From Bacteroidota bacterium (GTDB lineage: Bacteria; Bacteroidota; Bacteroidia; Bacteroidales; CG2-30-32-10): a DNA stretch of 5,297 nucleotides. This document shows, in pieces, positions 1-5,297 of the stretch. A program made the position numbers and the translations under genes. Numbering within the stretch: the stretch's first letter is position 1; each line of letters opens with the position of its first letter. The stretch is from assembly GCA_013334735.1 (NCBI GenBank), contig JAAXXA010000009.1, positions 1 to 5,297 on the forward strand, in the 5' to 3' direction. The notes beneath the pieces were generated by a model. The model was not told the origin of the DNA. It saw nothing but the letters and a program-made list of their open reading frames with translations, and did no database searches.

Positions 1-20
1 TCTGGGACAAAAACTTTCAA

Positions 21-86
21 AACTCCGTAGGAGTTAGCTGTTTATAAAATCAATAATATAGACATATTTATTAGCTCCATAGGAGC
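21..86. repeat. Pair of short hairpin repeats, probable interspersed element
   Basis: Two similar dyads lie 53 bp apart in the 122 bp after the DUF4340 gene. The first is AACTCC-GTA-GGAGTT at 21-35 and the second is GCTCC-ATA-GGAGC at 74-86. Both share the core CTCC-NNA-GGAG followed by four bases and CTG, so they look like two diverged copies of one unit rather than chance hairpins. No coding region or insertion-sequence end is visible. Similar CTCC/GGAG hairpin repeats are, as far as I recall, scattered between genes in many Bacteroidota, but I could not check this. The leftmost bases (1-20) may belong to the same element, which would then continue outside the window. Read on the minus strand, the distal hairpin at 35-21 is followed by a T-rich stretch and could weakly help end the upstream operon. 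No canonical terminator is seen. Confidence 0.55.
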
Positions 87-122
87 GTCCTGAATTAGTC
101 GGACAACAATGATTTGTATCAG

Positions 123-1103
123 TTATTTTTTTGAGTTTTTAGAGACATTCTTAAATTTATTTTTACTTGCAAAAATTTTATTATATAAATAAGAATTCGA
201 TGAAGCAAAGCTTGCGGAAAGATTATATGTGGAATTTATAAAATATTTTTTTGATAAAGTATCAGAAACCCCATTCACTTCTATTGCAGGCATATTGTTT
301 CCTTCAATTTTTAATTTATGTGTTGAAGTGGGGATTTTTAATTCGTCGTCGGCAAATTCACTATCTACGGTATTAGCAATTGAATTAAAATATCTTTCTA
401 CTTCTGCCGAATCAGCAGGCTGATCATTAACCAACCATTTATTGCCTGATTTTGTAAGAGTAAAAGAGCTGTCAGCCGGATAATTGAATGTTAATTTTGT
501 AAGCTGCTCTTTATTAAAACGGAATACAATACCGTTCCTGTATTGCGATGCTTGGTCGCTGAACATCATATTAAGAAATCCATCAACCACATATACTCTG
601 TCATCTCCGGCAACACGAATATGCGAATTTACTTTTACATTATTTTGTCTGTATTGCCTCTCGTTACTTTGTGTAAAAGTATATTTCCCAATTCTGAAAT
701 CGGCAACAGTTTCTTTATCTTGCTCCACAACCACATGCGTACTCGATGTGTCGGTAATTTCGAAATTTGCCCAACTTGATTTATCAATACCTGCAACTCT
801 TTCGGCTTTAATGTGCGCCAGAGTATGTAAAATCCTTTGAATTGCTGTACTATCAGCGGGAAAAGTTTTATTATTAGTTTTTATTTCCCAATTTTTGCCT
901 GTTTTTACAAGCGTTATAGCTTTATTATTTTTTGTCTTTGGGTAAATGTTAATTAACGTAACTTTTGCCGAATCAACGGTGAACAAATCACTTTTAAAAG
1001 TCCTGTCCCCATTTTTGTTTTCGTAAAATAATACAATAACTACTAATACTGCAAGGATTGCAAAAATTACAAGTAAAATTTTATTGTTGAATTTTTTTAA
1101 CAT
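123..1103 (-). CDS. Membrane-anchored DUF4340 domain protein, gldG-linked
   Basis: This 326-residue protein has a lysine-rich N-terminus, one hydrophobic anchor at about residues 9-26, and a long soluble remainder that should lie outside the cytoplasm. It matches what I know of DUF4340 proteins, which commonly sit directly after gldG-type genes in Bacteroidota and other bacteria. Two segments resemble each other: residues about 64-104 (TLVKTGKNW, then PADS) and about 215-250 (TLTKSGNKW, then PADS). This indicates an internal duplication, with each copy a small strand-rich module. No catalytic motif, lipobox or C-terminal sorting domain is visible, and the C-terminus is lysine- and asparagine-rich. 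The gene starts 15 bp after the gldG stop, with a GG-containing, weakly Shine-Dalgarno-like stretch 7 nt before the ATG, so it is very probably co-transcribed and perhaps translationally coupled. Its biochemical role is unknown; an accessory subunit of the GldAFG-type transporter is inferred from position only. Confidence 0.85.
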   Translation of the reverse strand: MLKKFNNKILLVIFAILAVLVVIVLFYENKNGDRTFKSDLFTVDSAKVTLINIYPKTKNNKAITLVKTGKNWEIKTNNKTFPADSTAIQRILHTLAHIKAERVAGIDKSSWANFEITDTSSTHVVVEQDKETVADFRIGKYTFTQSNERQYRQNNVKVNSHIRVAGDDRVYVVDGFLNMMFSDQASQYRNGIVFRFNKEQLTKLTFNYPADSSFTLTKSGNKWLVNDQPADSAEVERYFNSIANTVDSEFADDELKIPTSTHKLKIEGNNMPAIEVNGVSDTLSKKYFINSTYNLSASFASSNSYLYNKIFASKNKFKNVSKNSKK

Positions 1104-1118
1104 AATGTATCCTTTTTT

Positions 1119-2639
1119 TTAGATATAATTTTCGTTCATTCTTTTAATGCGTAAATTTCTGCGATATTGCAGGCGGATTATACCAAAAATGATAATAATT
1201 AATATAGGTAAAAGAAAGTTCAGATATTTCAATAATATTTTTGTTCCGTCTTCCAATTGATCTAGAGGCCTTGAATTAACTTCTTTTGTACGCAAATCAA
1301 TAAGTCCTGTATCATCTGAAAGCCAGTCAATTCCATTTATAATGAAGTTAAGGTTATCAGGCATTATTTTCTTTGCATTATTTCCTTCGCCATTTTCAGG
1401 AAAATCACCATCAGAAACAATAATGATACGTGAATTTTTTTCGCCTGAAATTTTTCCGTTCAGTAAGCCTGCAACAGTTAATTTAGACAAAGGAAAATCT
1501 TTTTCCTGCCAGTTACGCCCAACATTAAAAGTAAGAGGAGGATTTTCAGTACCTGATTTTTCAGAGGTTGTTGCTAAAGAAGTAAATGTTACATTATTAT
1601 TTTTAGGAATATAGTTAATAGAACTTGCAAATTGAAGCAAAACTGATGTTAAACCTTTTGTTACAGGGTGCTCTGCAAAATTTGTTATTAAAGGAATATA
1701 AGGAAAATTGATTTGTGTCTGAAAGGTCATAACTCCCTGTTGTTGGCTAACCATAACATTTCCGCAGCTTTTATCAATAATAAAATTAGGATTTACTTTT
1801 ATTCCCTTTTGCTCGAGCCAACTTTCTAATTTTGTATTTATTTCTGATCCTGAAACAGTTTTTAAATCAGCATTTACACGGTTCATAGCTATATAGATAC
1901 TTTTTCCCGTAGCAAGAAAATCATCTAATTTTTTAAAATATTCAGGTAAAATGGTGTCTTTCGGATTAATGATTACCAAGGTTTTAAATTTATCTAAATT
2001 TAACGTAGAATCTTTTAAATTCACAGGTTCCACATCATATAGGACCATAAGCGCCTGAAGAACCTCTACCATCGAATTTATTGATGTTTCGCCATGTCCT
2101 TCTAAAAAACCGATTTTAATTTTATTATTTAAAGTCATTTTTTTAATGCTGGTGGAAAGGCTGTATTCCATAGCAGCGCCGGGTTGAATAAACGGAATTA
2201 CTTCTTTTTTATCGCCATATTTGATAACAGCTCCCATGTATGCTTTTTGTTGCTTGATCTGGTCTTTTTCCCTAACATTTATCATTACAGGACTTATACC
2301 TTCTTCCATGGCTTTTTGCTCAGAAGCTTCGTCTTTGTTGGGATTAAAAAATTCATACATTATCTTCCCTTTTGAACGATTGGAATACTCTATCAATTCT
2401 TCCTTAAAATCACGACGGAGCTGTGAAAACTGTGAAGGAAGTTCTTCGCTGATATATGCAGTTATGGTTGCAGTTTCTTTTAACGAATCCAGAATATTTT
2501 TTGTGGCTTTACTTAATGTAAAACGTTTATCGGCTGTAAAATCAAGGCGAAGAAAGAACCTGTCTGACAAAATATTTACCAGAATTATAACGCCAACTAT
2601 TAATAAAACATACGTAAATATAGATTTTCTGTTTTTCAT
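1119..2639 (-). CDS. gldG: GldG, ABC transporter auxiliary protein
   Basis: This 506-residue protein has the GldG layout. There is an N-terminal membrane segment (about 7-24), then the family hallmark LDFTADKRFTLS (32-43), a large extracytoplasmic region, and a C-terminal membrane segment (about 472-490) followed by a short, strongly basic tail. Further recognisable points are EGHGE at 180-184, SDGDF at 409-413 and LRTKEVNSRPLD at 449-460, the last typical of GldG just before its final helix. The central region corresponds to the ABC-transporter auxiliary domain, related to the GIFT domain shared with eukaryotic IFT52. In Flavobacterium johnsoniae, GldG is thought to work with GldF and GldA as an ABC transporter, and mutants there do not glide. 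Some gliding relatives lack all three, so this gene does not establish motility. It lies 37 bp after gldF and 15 bp before the DUF4340 gene. The ATG start puts the hydrophobic anchor where expected. The upstream sequence is A/T-rich with no Shine-Dalgarno, as is usual in this phylum. Confidence 0.92.
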   Translation of the reverse strand: MKNRKSIFTYVLLIVGVIILVNILSDRFFLRLDFTADKRFTLSKATKNILDSLKETATITAYISEELPSQFSQLRRDFKEELIEYSNRSKGKIMYEFFNPNKDEASEQKAMEEGISPVMINVREKDQIKQQKAYMGAVIKYGDKKEVIPFIQPGAAMEYSLSTSIKKMTLNNKIKIGFLEGHGETSINSMVEVLQALMVLYDVEPVNLKDSTLNLDKFKTLVIINPKDTILPEYFKKLDDFLATGKSIYIAMNRVNADLKTVSGSEINTKLESWLEQKGIKVNPNFIIDKSCGNVMVSQQQGVMTFQTQINFPYIPLITNFAEHPVTKGLTSVLLQFASSINYIPKNNNVTFTSLATTSEKSGTENPPLTFNVGRNWQEKDFPLSKLTVAGLLNGKISGEKNSRIIIVSDGDFPENGEGNNAKKIMPDNLNFIINGIDWLSDDTGLIDLRTKEVNSRPLDQLEDGTKILLKYLNFLLPILIIIIFGIIRLQYRRNLRIKRMNENYI

Positions 2640-2676
2640 AAATGAATCATATTAAAATAAAACAAAAATTTATTGA

Positions 2677-3402
2677 TTAATTGCTTGGACTTCTTTTTGA
2701 CAAAGCTATCTCTGTTCCCACTAAGCCAATTAATATAATAGAAAAGAAATAGATTAAATCTTTTGAATCAATCACTCCTCTTGCCATTGACTCATAATGT
2801 GTGGAAAGGCTCAGATAGTTCATTATACCTGCAATCCATCCACCGGAAGTGTTGCCTATAATATCGAAAATAAGATGAAAGAAAATACCAATAAATAATG
2901 CTATCAGAAAAGAAACGATTTGATTACTGGTAATGCTGCTTGCAAAAAGCCCGATGCTTATGTATGAAGCGCTCATCAATAGCAAGCCTAGATAACCCAT
3001 CCAAACAGCTCCATGGTCAATTTTACCTATGCTTGCAACTGTTATGTAGAAAGGTAATGTGAGTGCCAGAGTGATACATATTAATAAAAATGCTGAAAAA
3101 AACTTTCCGATAATAATTTGCCAGTCACTGATCGGTTTGGTTACTAATAATTCAATTGTTCCTGATTTTCTTTCTTCAGCCAATAAACCCATTGTAATGG
3201 CAGGTATAAAAAAGAAAAGTGTCCAGAATGCTATGCCGAAAAAAGATTGCAAGCTTGCCTGGTTTACAAGAAAAATATCACCACCCGAAATCCATGTAAA
3301 AAAACCGCTGAACCCCAGAAATAATACAATCATTATATAAGCCATCAACGAATCAAAAAATGATTTTAATTCCCTTTTTGTTATTATCCAAATTTTTTTC
3401 AT
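2677..3402 (-). CDS. gldF: GldF, ABC-2 type transporter permease
   Basis: This 241-residue integral membrane protein is the transmembrane subunit of an ABC-2 type transporter. Six hydrophobic segments can be seen at about residues 18-38, 55-75, 101-126, 134-155, 160-183 and 213-234. Between the second and third is the conserved cytoplasmic stretch EERKSGTIELLVTKP (76-90), which is characteristic of GldF and of NosY-like ABC-2 permeases and probably contacts the ATPase. The N-terminus (MKKIWIITKRELKSFF) is also typical: a basic amphipathic helix followed by the first membrane span. Length fits the family, and the ATG at the first Met gives a complete N-terminus. The gene precedes gldG by 37 bp. 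It follows gldA after an unusually long 268-bp gap with no good promoter, so it is probably read through from gldA, though a separate non-consensus promoter cannot be excluded. The transported substrate is unknown. Confidence 0.92.
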   Translation of the reverse strand: MKKIWIITKRELKSFFDSLMAYIMIVLFLGFSGFFTWISGGDIFLVNQASLQSFFGIAFWTLFFFIPAITMGLLAEERKSGTIELLVTKPISDWQIIIGKFFSAFLLICITLALTLPFYITVASIGKIDHGAVWMGYLGLLLMSASYISIGLFASSITSNQIVSFLIALFIGIFFHLIFDIIGNTSGGWIAGIMNYLSLSTHYESMARGVIDSKDLIYFFSIILIGLVGTEIALSKRSPSN

Positions 3403-3455
3403 AAATCAGTTTATCTTAATTAGTATAAATGTGTTTGTTGTGTGTTTTAAAAAAG

Positions 3456-3483
3456 CTACAAGTTACAAGCTGCAAGTTGTCAT
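3456..3483. repeat. Heptanucleotide tandem repeat, YTRCAAG type
   Basis: Three consecutive seven-base units fit YTRCAAG: CTACAAG (3456-3462), TTACAAG (3463-3469) and CTGCAAG (3470-3476). A degraded fourth unit, TTGTCAT, follows at 3477-3483. The tract lies in the 268-bp gap between gldF (start at 3402) and gldA (stop at 3671), which holds no convincing gene, terminator or consensus promoter. Seven-base periodicity outside a coding region suggests repeat expansion or the remnant of a larger repeat array. Function is unknown. Confidence 0.6.
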
Positions 3484-3563
3484 CGGAATCAAAAAAAATT
3501 AAACTAAAAACCATTTTACATTAAACAAATTAAAATTTAGCATTTTTTTAACCGGCAATCTTT

Positions 3564-3591
3564 GCTTACTGTTCGTTGCCGACTGCCAACT
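3564..3591. repeat. Heptanucleotide tandem repeat, GCCNACT type
   Basis: Four successive seven-base units resemble GCCNACT: GCTTACT (3564-3570), GTTCGTT (3571-3577), GCCGACT (3578-3584) and GCCAACT (3585-3591). The last two differ at one base; the second is the most degraded. This is a second, different heptamer tract in the same gldA-gldF gap as the one at 3456-3483, and its GC content is clearly above that of the surrounding A/T-rich spacer. Nothing around it looks like an insertion-sequence end or target duplication. Confidence 0.55.
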
Positions 3592-3670
3592 TATTTATAA
3601 AATCTACATTTTATCCAAAACTTGTTATAGCTTTTTTTGTTTTCGGAATATTTCACAGATTCTGACATCA

Positions 3671-4615
3671 TTATTGCGAATTATTCGGGTTAATTGTCAA
3701 ATCTCTGAACACCTCTTCCAGCTTACGCTCAATAAGTGTCATTTCTGTAAGCGACCAACCTTTTTCCATACATAATTTGAAAATTGTTGATCGTGATGAT
3801 GTATATACCTTGCTTTGTACTTCATAAGAATTGGTATAATCTGGTAATGGGTCAACCATTTCAACAGTGTCTATCAGTTGCAGGGCAAGGATTACATCGT
3901 TTTTTTGAGCTCCTTCGATTGTAACTTTAATAATTTCTTTTTTCTGAGTTTGTTTTCTTAATGTGGCAGATGTTCCGTCAGCAACCAATTTCCCTTCGTT
4001 GATAATGATTATTCTATCGCATGTAGCCTCAACTTCGGCAAGAATGTGAGAAGAAAGAATTACTGTTTTTTCTCGTCCGATTTTTTTAATCAACTCTCTT
4101 ATTTCTACAATCTGATTTGGATCTAGTCCTGATGTAGGCTCATCTAATATCAACACTTCGGGGTTGTGGATCAACGCTTGTGCAAGCCCGACTCTTTGCT
4201 GATAACCTTTTGAAAGTTCCCCGATTTTCTTATGTTTTTCGTTTTTCAAACCGCATATCTGCAACATTTCAAAAATTCTCTCCCTTATTTTGGATTTAGG
4301 TACATTCTGAATTTCTGCTATAAACCTTAAGTAATCAATTACAGGCATATCCTTGTAAAGAGGGTTGGTTTCAGGAAGGTAACCGATATGTTTTTTAACT
4401 TCTTCGGCATCTTTCAACACTGAAATTCCTCCCACTTTTACATCGCCTTCGTTTGGAGGCATAAAGCAAGTAATGATTTTCATTGTTGTTGTTTTTCCGG
4501 CGCCGTTAGGTCCTAAAAAACCCACAATTTCTCCTGTGTTCACTTTAAAAGAAATGTTGTCAACCGCTTTTTGCAGATTGTATGTTTTTGTTATATTTTC
4601 GACACTGACTTCCAT
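3671..4615 (-). CDS. gldA: GldA, ABC transporter ATP-binding protein
   Basis: This 314-residue cytoplasmic ATPase has every expected ABC motif in order: Walker A GPNGAGKT (35-42), a Q-loop region at YLPETNPLY (79-87), the signature LSKGYQQR (134-141), Walker B VLILDEP (154-160), the D-loop SGLD (162-165) and the switch histidine H190 in SSHIL. The Q-loop position carries Glu82 rather than Gln, a change often seen in this NatA/DrrA-like branch. The nucleotide-binding domain ends near residue 220. A C-terminal extension of about 95 residues ends in TLIERKLEEVFRDLT, typical of GldA. It should power transport through GldF, with GldG as partner. The gene is first in the likely order gldA-gldF-gldG-DUF4340, with its own promoter about 28 bp upstream of the ATG. 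The assignment as GldA rather than a generic ABC-2 ATPase rests on the whole-protein pattern and on the neighbouring gldF and gldG. Confidence 0.88.
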   Translation of the reverse strand: MEVSVENITKTYNLQKAVDNISFKVNTGEIVGFLGPNGAGKTTTMKIITCFMPPNEGDVKVGGISVLKDAEEVKKHIGYLPETNPLYKDMPVIDYLRFIAEIQNVPKSKIRERIFEMLQICGLKNEKHKKIGELSKGYQQRVGLAQALIHNPEVLILDEPTSGLDPNQIVEIRELIKKIGREKTVILSSHILAEVEATCDRIIIINEGKLVADGTSATLRKQTQKKEIIKVTIEGAQKNDVILALQLIDTVEMVDPLPDYTNSYEVQSKVYTSSRSTIFKLCMEKGWSLTEMTLIERKLEEVFRDLTINPNNSQ

Positions 4616-4642
4616 AAAAATTCAATTATAAATTTTGATGCG

Positions 4643-4673
4643 CAAATTTATTTTGGATTTTTTTTCTATGAAA
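4643..4673 (-). promoter_or_regulatory. Predicted gldA promoter, Bacteroidota type
   Basis: Read on the minus strand, TAAATTTG (4650 to 4643) exactly fits the -7 pattern TAnnTTTG. TTTC (4673 to 4670) lies 19 bp upstream and matches three of four bases of the -33 element TTTG. Transcription would begin near 4636-4638, giving a leader of roughly 20 nt before the gldA ATG. Position, orientation and spacing are all as expected. No consensus promoter was found before gldF, gldG or the DUF4340 gene, so this is the best candidate to drive the whole four-gene set. Confidence 0.65.
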
Positions 4674-4740
4674 ATTTTTAACAAAATTTAACAGTATAAA
4701 AGAATCGAGGTTTCAGTTATACCTAACTATAAACTGGTGG

Positions 4741-4756
4741 TGCAATATGTATTGCA
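4741..4756. promoter_or_regulatory. 16-bp palindrome, possible operator or hairpin
   Basis: TGCAATA (4741-4747) and TATTGCA (4750-4756) are perfect inverted copies separated by two bases. Flanking GGT (4736-4738) and ACC (4758-4760) could extend the pairing across a small unequal bulge. It lies 68 bp upstream of the predicted gldA -33 element and beyond the rpsT terminator, so it is not explained by either gene. A weaker dyad (CAGTTATA at 4714-4721 against TATAAACTG at 4728-4736) lies next to it. A dimeric regulator's binding site is one possibility; nothing in the window names a regulator, and chance in A/T-rich DNA is not excluded. Confidence 0.35.
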
Positions 4757-4783
4757 AACCAAAATAATGGGAGTATGTAAAAT

Positions 4784-4817
4784 AAAAAACCTTTTCCTGT
4801 AATATTTAGGAAAAGGT
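4784..4817 (-). terminator. Intrinsic terminator of the tRNA-Glu/rpsT unit
   Basis: On the minus strand, ACCTTTTCCT (4817 to 4808) pairs perfectly over 10 bp with AGGAAAAGGT (4798 to 4789) around a 9-nt loop. A run of T begins directly after the stem and continues with one interruption. It begins 21 nt after the rpsT stop codon. This is a textbook rho-independent terminator separating rpsT from the gldA promoter. It works only leftward: on the plus strand the stem is followed by A-rich, not T-rich, sequence. Confidence 0.9.
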
Positions 4818-4838
4818 CAAAAAAAAAATAAAAAAATT

Positions 4839-5090
4839 TTATAATGAATTAACAGTTTTAGTCAACTTTGATTTAAGATTGGAAGCTTTATTTTTATGTA
4901 TAATGCTTTTTTTAGCTAACTTGTCAAGCATAGAAACAATTACAGGAAGTTTTTTTTGAGCTTCTTCTTTGTCTTTAGTGTTTCTTAATGTTTTAACAGC
5001 ATTACGGGTTGTTTTTGCCTGATAACGGTTAACAACTCTTTTAGTTTCGTTGCTTCTTATCCTTTTTTTACTTGAAATATGGTTTGCCAT
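4839..5090 (-). CDS. rpsT: 30S ribosomal protein S20
   Basis: This 83-residue, strongly basic protein is S20, a primary binder of 16S rRNA that helps assemble the small ribosomal subunit. It opens with MANHISSKKRIRSNETKR, the usual S20 beginning, and continues as the lysine/arginine-rich helical bundle typical of the family. It ends in KASNLKSKLTKTVNSL, where the conserved HKNKAS motif (residues about 65-70) lies just before the last helix. Length is normal. The ATG is fixed by the conserved N-terminus; the sequence before it is A/T-rich with no Shine-Dalgarno. The gene starts 24 bp after tRNA-Glu with no promoter between them, so the two are probably made as one transcript and the tRNA is cut out. 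An intrinsic terminator follows. Confidence 0.97.
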   Translation of the reverse strand: MANHISSKKRIRSNETKRVVNRYQAKTTRNAVKTLRNTKDKEEAQKKLPVIVSMLDKLAKKSIIHKNKASNLKSKLTKTVNSL

Positions 5091-5114
5091 AGTAATTTTT
5101 ATTAGTACTTATTG

Positions 5115-5189
5115 TAGCCCGTAGGGGATTCGAACCCCTGATTTCTAGGATGAAAACCTAGCGTCCTGGGCCAGCTAGACGAACGGGCC
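5115..5189 (-). tRNA. tRNA-Glu (anticodon UUC)
   Basis: This 75-nt cloverleaf reads right to left. The seven-base acceptor stem pairs GGCCCGT with ACGGGCT, with a G-U pair at position 1-72, and the discriminator base is A. The anticodon stem CTAGG/CCTAG encloses the loop TTTTCAT, giving anticodon UUC (5154 to 5152), which reads GAA and GAG. The T-arm stem AGGGG/CCCCT encloses TTCGAAT. The CCA end is not encoded; the genomic sequence after the discriminator is CAA, so CCA must be added by enzyme. The tRNA is the first gene of a unit with rpsT and starts about 10 nt after the predicted transcription start. The charged product also serves tetrapyrrole synthesis in bacteria that use the C5 route. 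Confidence 0.97.
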
Positions 5190-5204
5190 TCTAAATTCGG
5201 AGTG

Positions 5205-5235
5205 CAAAGGTAGAATAATTTTTTATACATGCAAA
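5205..5235 (-). promoter_or_regulatory. Consensus Bacteroidota promoter for tRNA-Glu/rpsT
   Basis: On the minus strand, TTTG (5235 to 5232) and TACCTTTG (5212 to 5205) match the -33 TTTG and -7 TAnnTTTG elements exactly, separated by 19 bp, within the known 19-21 bp range. Transcription should start around 5198-5200, about 10 nt before the tRNA. A perfect match fits the heavy expression expected of a stable-RNA and ribosomal-protein unit. Confidence 0.85.
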
Positions 5236-5283
5236 AATATTTTGAAATATAATTCAATAAAAATAAATATTTCGCACAAATTC

Positions 5284-5291
5284 TTCATTTG
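5284..5291 (+). promoter_or_regulatory. Possible divergent promoter -7 element at window edge
   Basis: TTCATTTG on the plus strand matches TAnnTTTG except at the second base. It is followed by CACTCG, resembling the CACTCC after the tRNA-Glu -7 element on the other strand. The shared nine bases GAGTGCAAA (5200-5208) and TTTGCACTC (5288-5296) form an inverted repeat, as expected for two promoters facing away from each other. No TTTG is found at the right distance upstream and the driven gene would lie outside the window, so this is tentative. Confidence 0.25.
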
Positions 5292-5297
5292 CACTCG

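Noticed and set aside
229..840. Plus-strand open frames opposite the DUF4340 gene
   Set aside because: They lie entirely antisense to a well-supported gene, show no recognisable family, have low-complexity Ser/Cys-rich translations and lack their own promoter.
1342..2655. Plus-strand open frames opposite gldG
   Set aside because: They are antisense to a clear GldG coding region with many family motifs; their translations look like reverse-strand shadows.
3059..3340. Plus-strand open frame opposite gldF
   Set aside because: It is antisense to the GldF membrane segments and conserved EERKSGTIELL stretch, with no independent support.
3526..3533. Possible gldF promoter, TTAATTTG on the minus strand
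   Set aside because: It differs from TAnnTTTG at the second base and has no TTTG at the 19-21 bp distance; similar strings are expected by chance in such A/T-rich DNA.
3554..3580. GGCAA/TTGCC pairing as a terminator after gldA
   Set aside because: Only five base pairs around a loop of about 17 nt, and on the minus strand it is followed by GGTTAAAAAAA rather than a T run. The similarity is better explained by the heptamer repeat.
3456..3591. CRISPR-like array
   Set aside because: The units are seven bases long and directly adjacent, without spacers, and no cas gene is present.
4362..4381. Glu82 in place of the Q-loop glutamine of GldA as a sign of an inactive ATPase
   Set aside because: All other ATPase motifs are intact and Glu at this position is frequent in this ABC branch, so loss of function is not implied.

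Overview
The window looks like a chromosomal segment of a low-GC member of the Bacteroidota. Three things point there. The protein families include GldA, GldF and GldG plus a DUF4340 protein. Start codons are preceded by A/T-rich sequence with little Shine-Dalgarno signal. At least two promoters fit the Bacteroidota primary-sigma pattern (TTTG, about 19 bp, then TAnnTTTG). Every gene lies on the minus strand, so the window is transcribed from right to left. Genus and species cannot be told from this sequence.

Right end (about 4784-5297): a strong consensus promoter drives tRNA-Glu(UUC), followed 24 bp later by rpsT (ribosomal protein S20). A clear intrinsic terminator lies 21 nt after the rpsT stop. 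This is a compact tRNA/ribosomal-protein transcription unit. A possible divergent promoter sits at the extreme right edge.

Centre and left (123-4673): a second promoter lies directly before gldA (ABC ATPase). It is followed by gldF (membrane permease), gldG (membrane-anchored auxiliary protein with the GldG/IFT52-like domain) and a membrane-anchored DUF4340 protein. The last three are tightly spaced (37 and 15 bp). gldA and gldF are separated by 268 bp that hold no convincing gene or terminator but do carry two short heptanucleotide repeat tracts. Together the four products form a plausible ABC-2 type export complex: GldA hydrolyses ATP, GldF spans the membrane, and GldG and the DUF4340 protein present large domains outside the membrane. 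The substrate is unknown. These genes do not prove gliding motility.

Left edge (1-122): no gene, but two similar short hairpins (CTCC-N3-GGAG-N4-CTG) that look like part of an interspersed repeat continuing beyond the window. The coding content is conventional. The less explained parts are the non-coding repeats and a 16-bp palindrome between rpsT and gldA. I see no convincing sign of a new defence, mobile or biosynthetic system.
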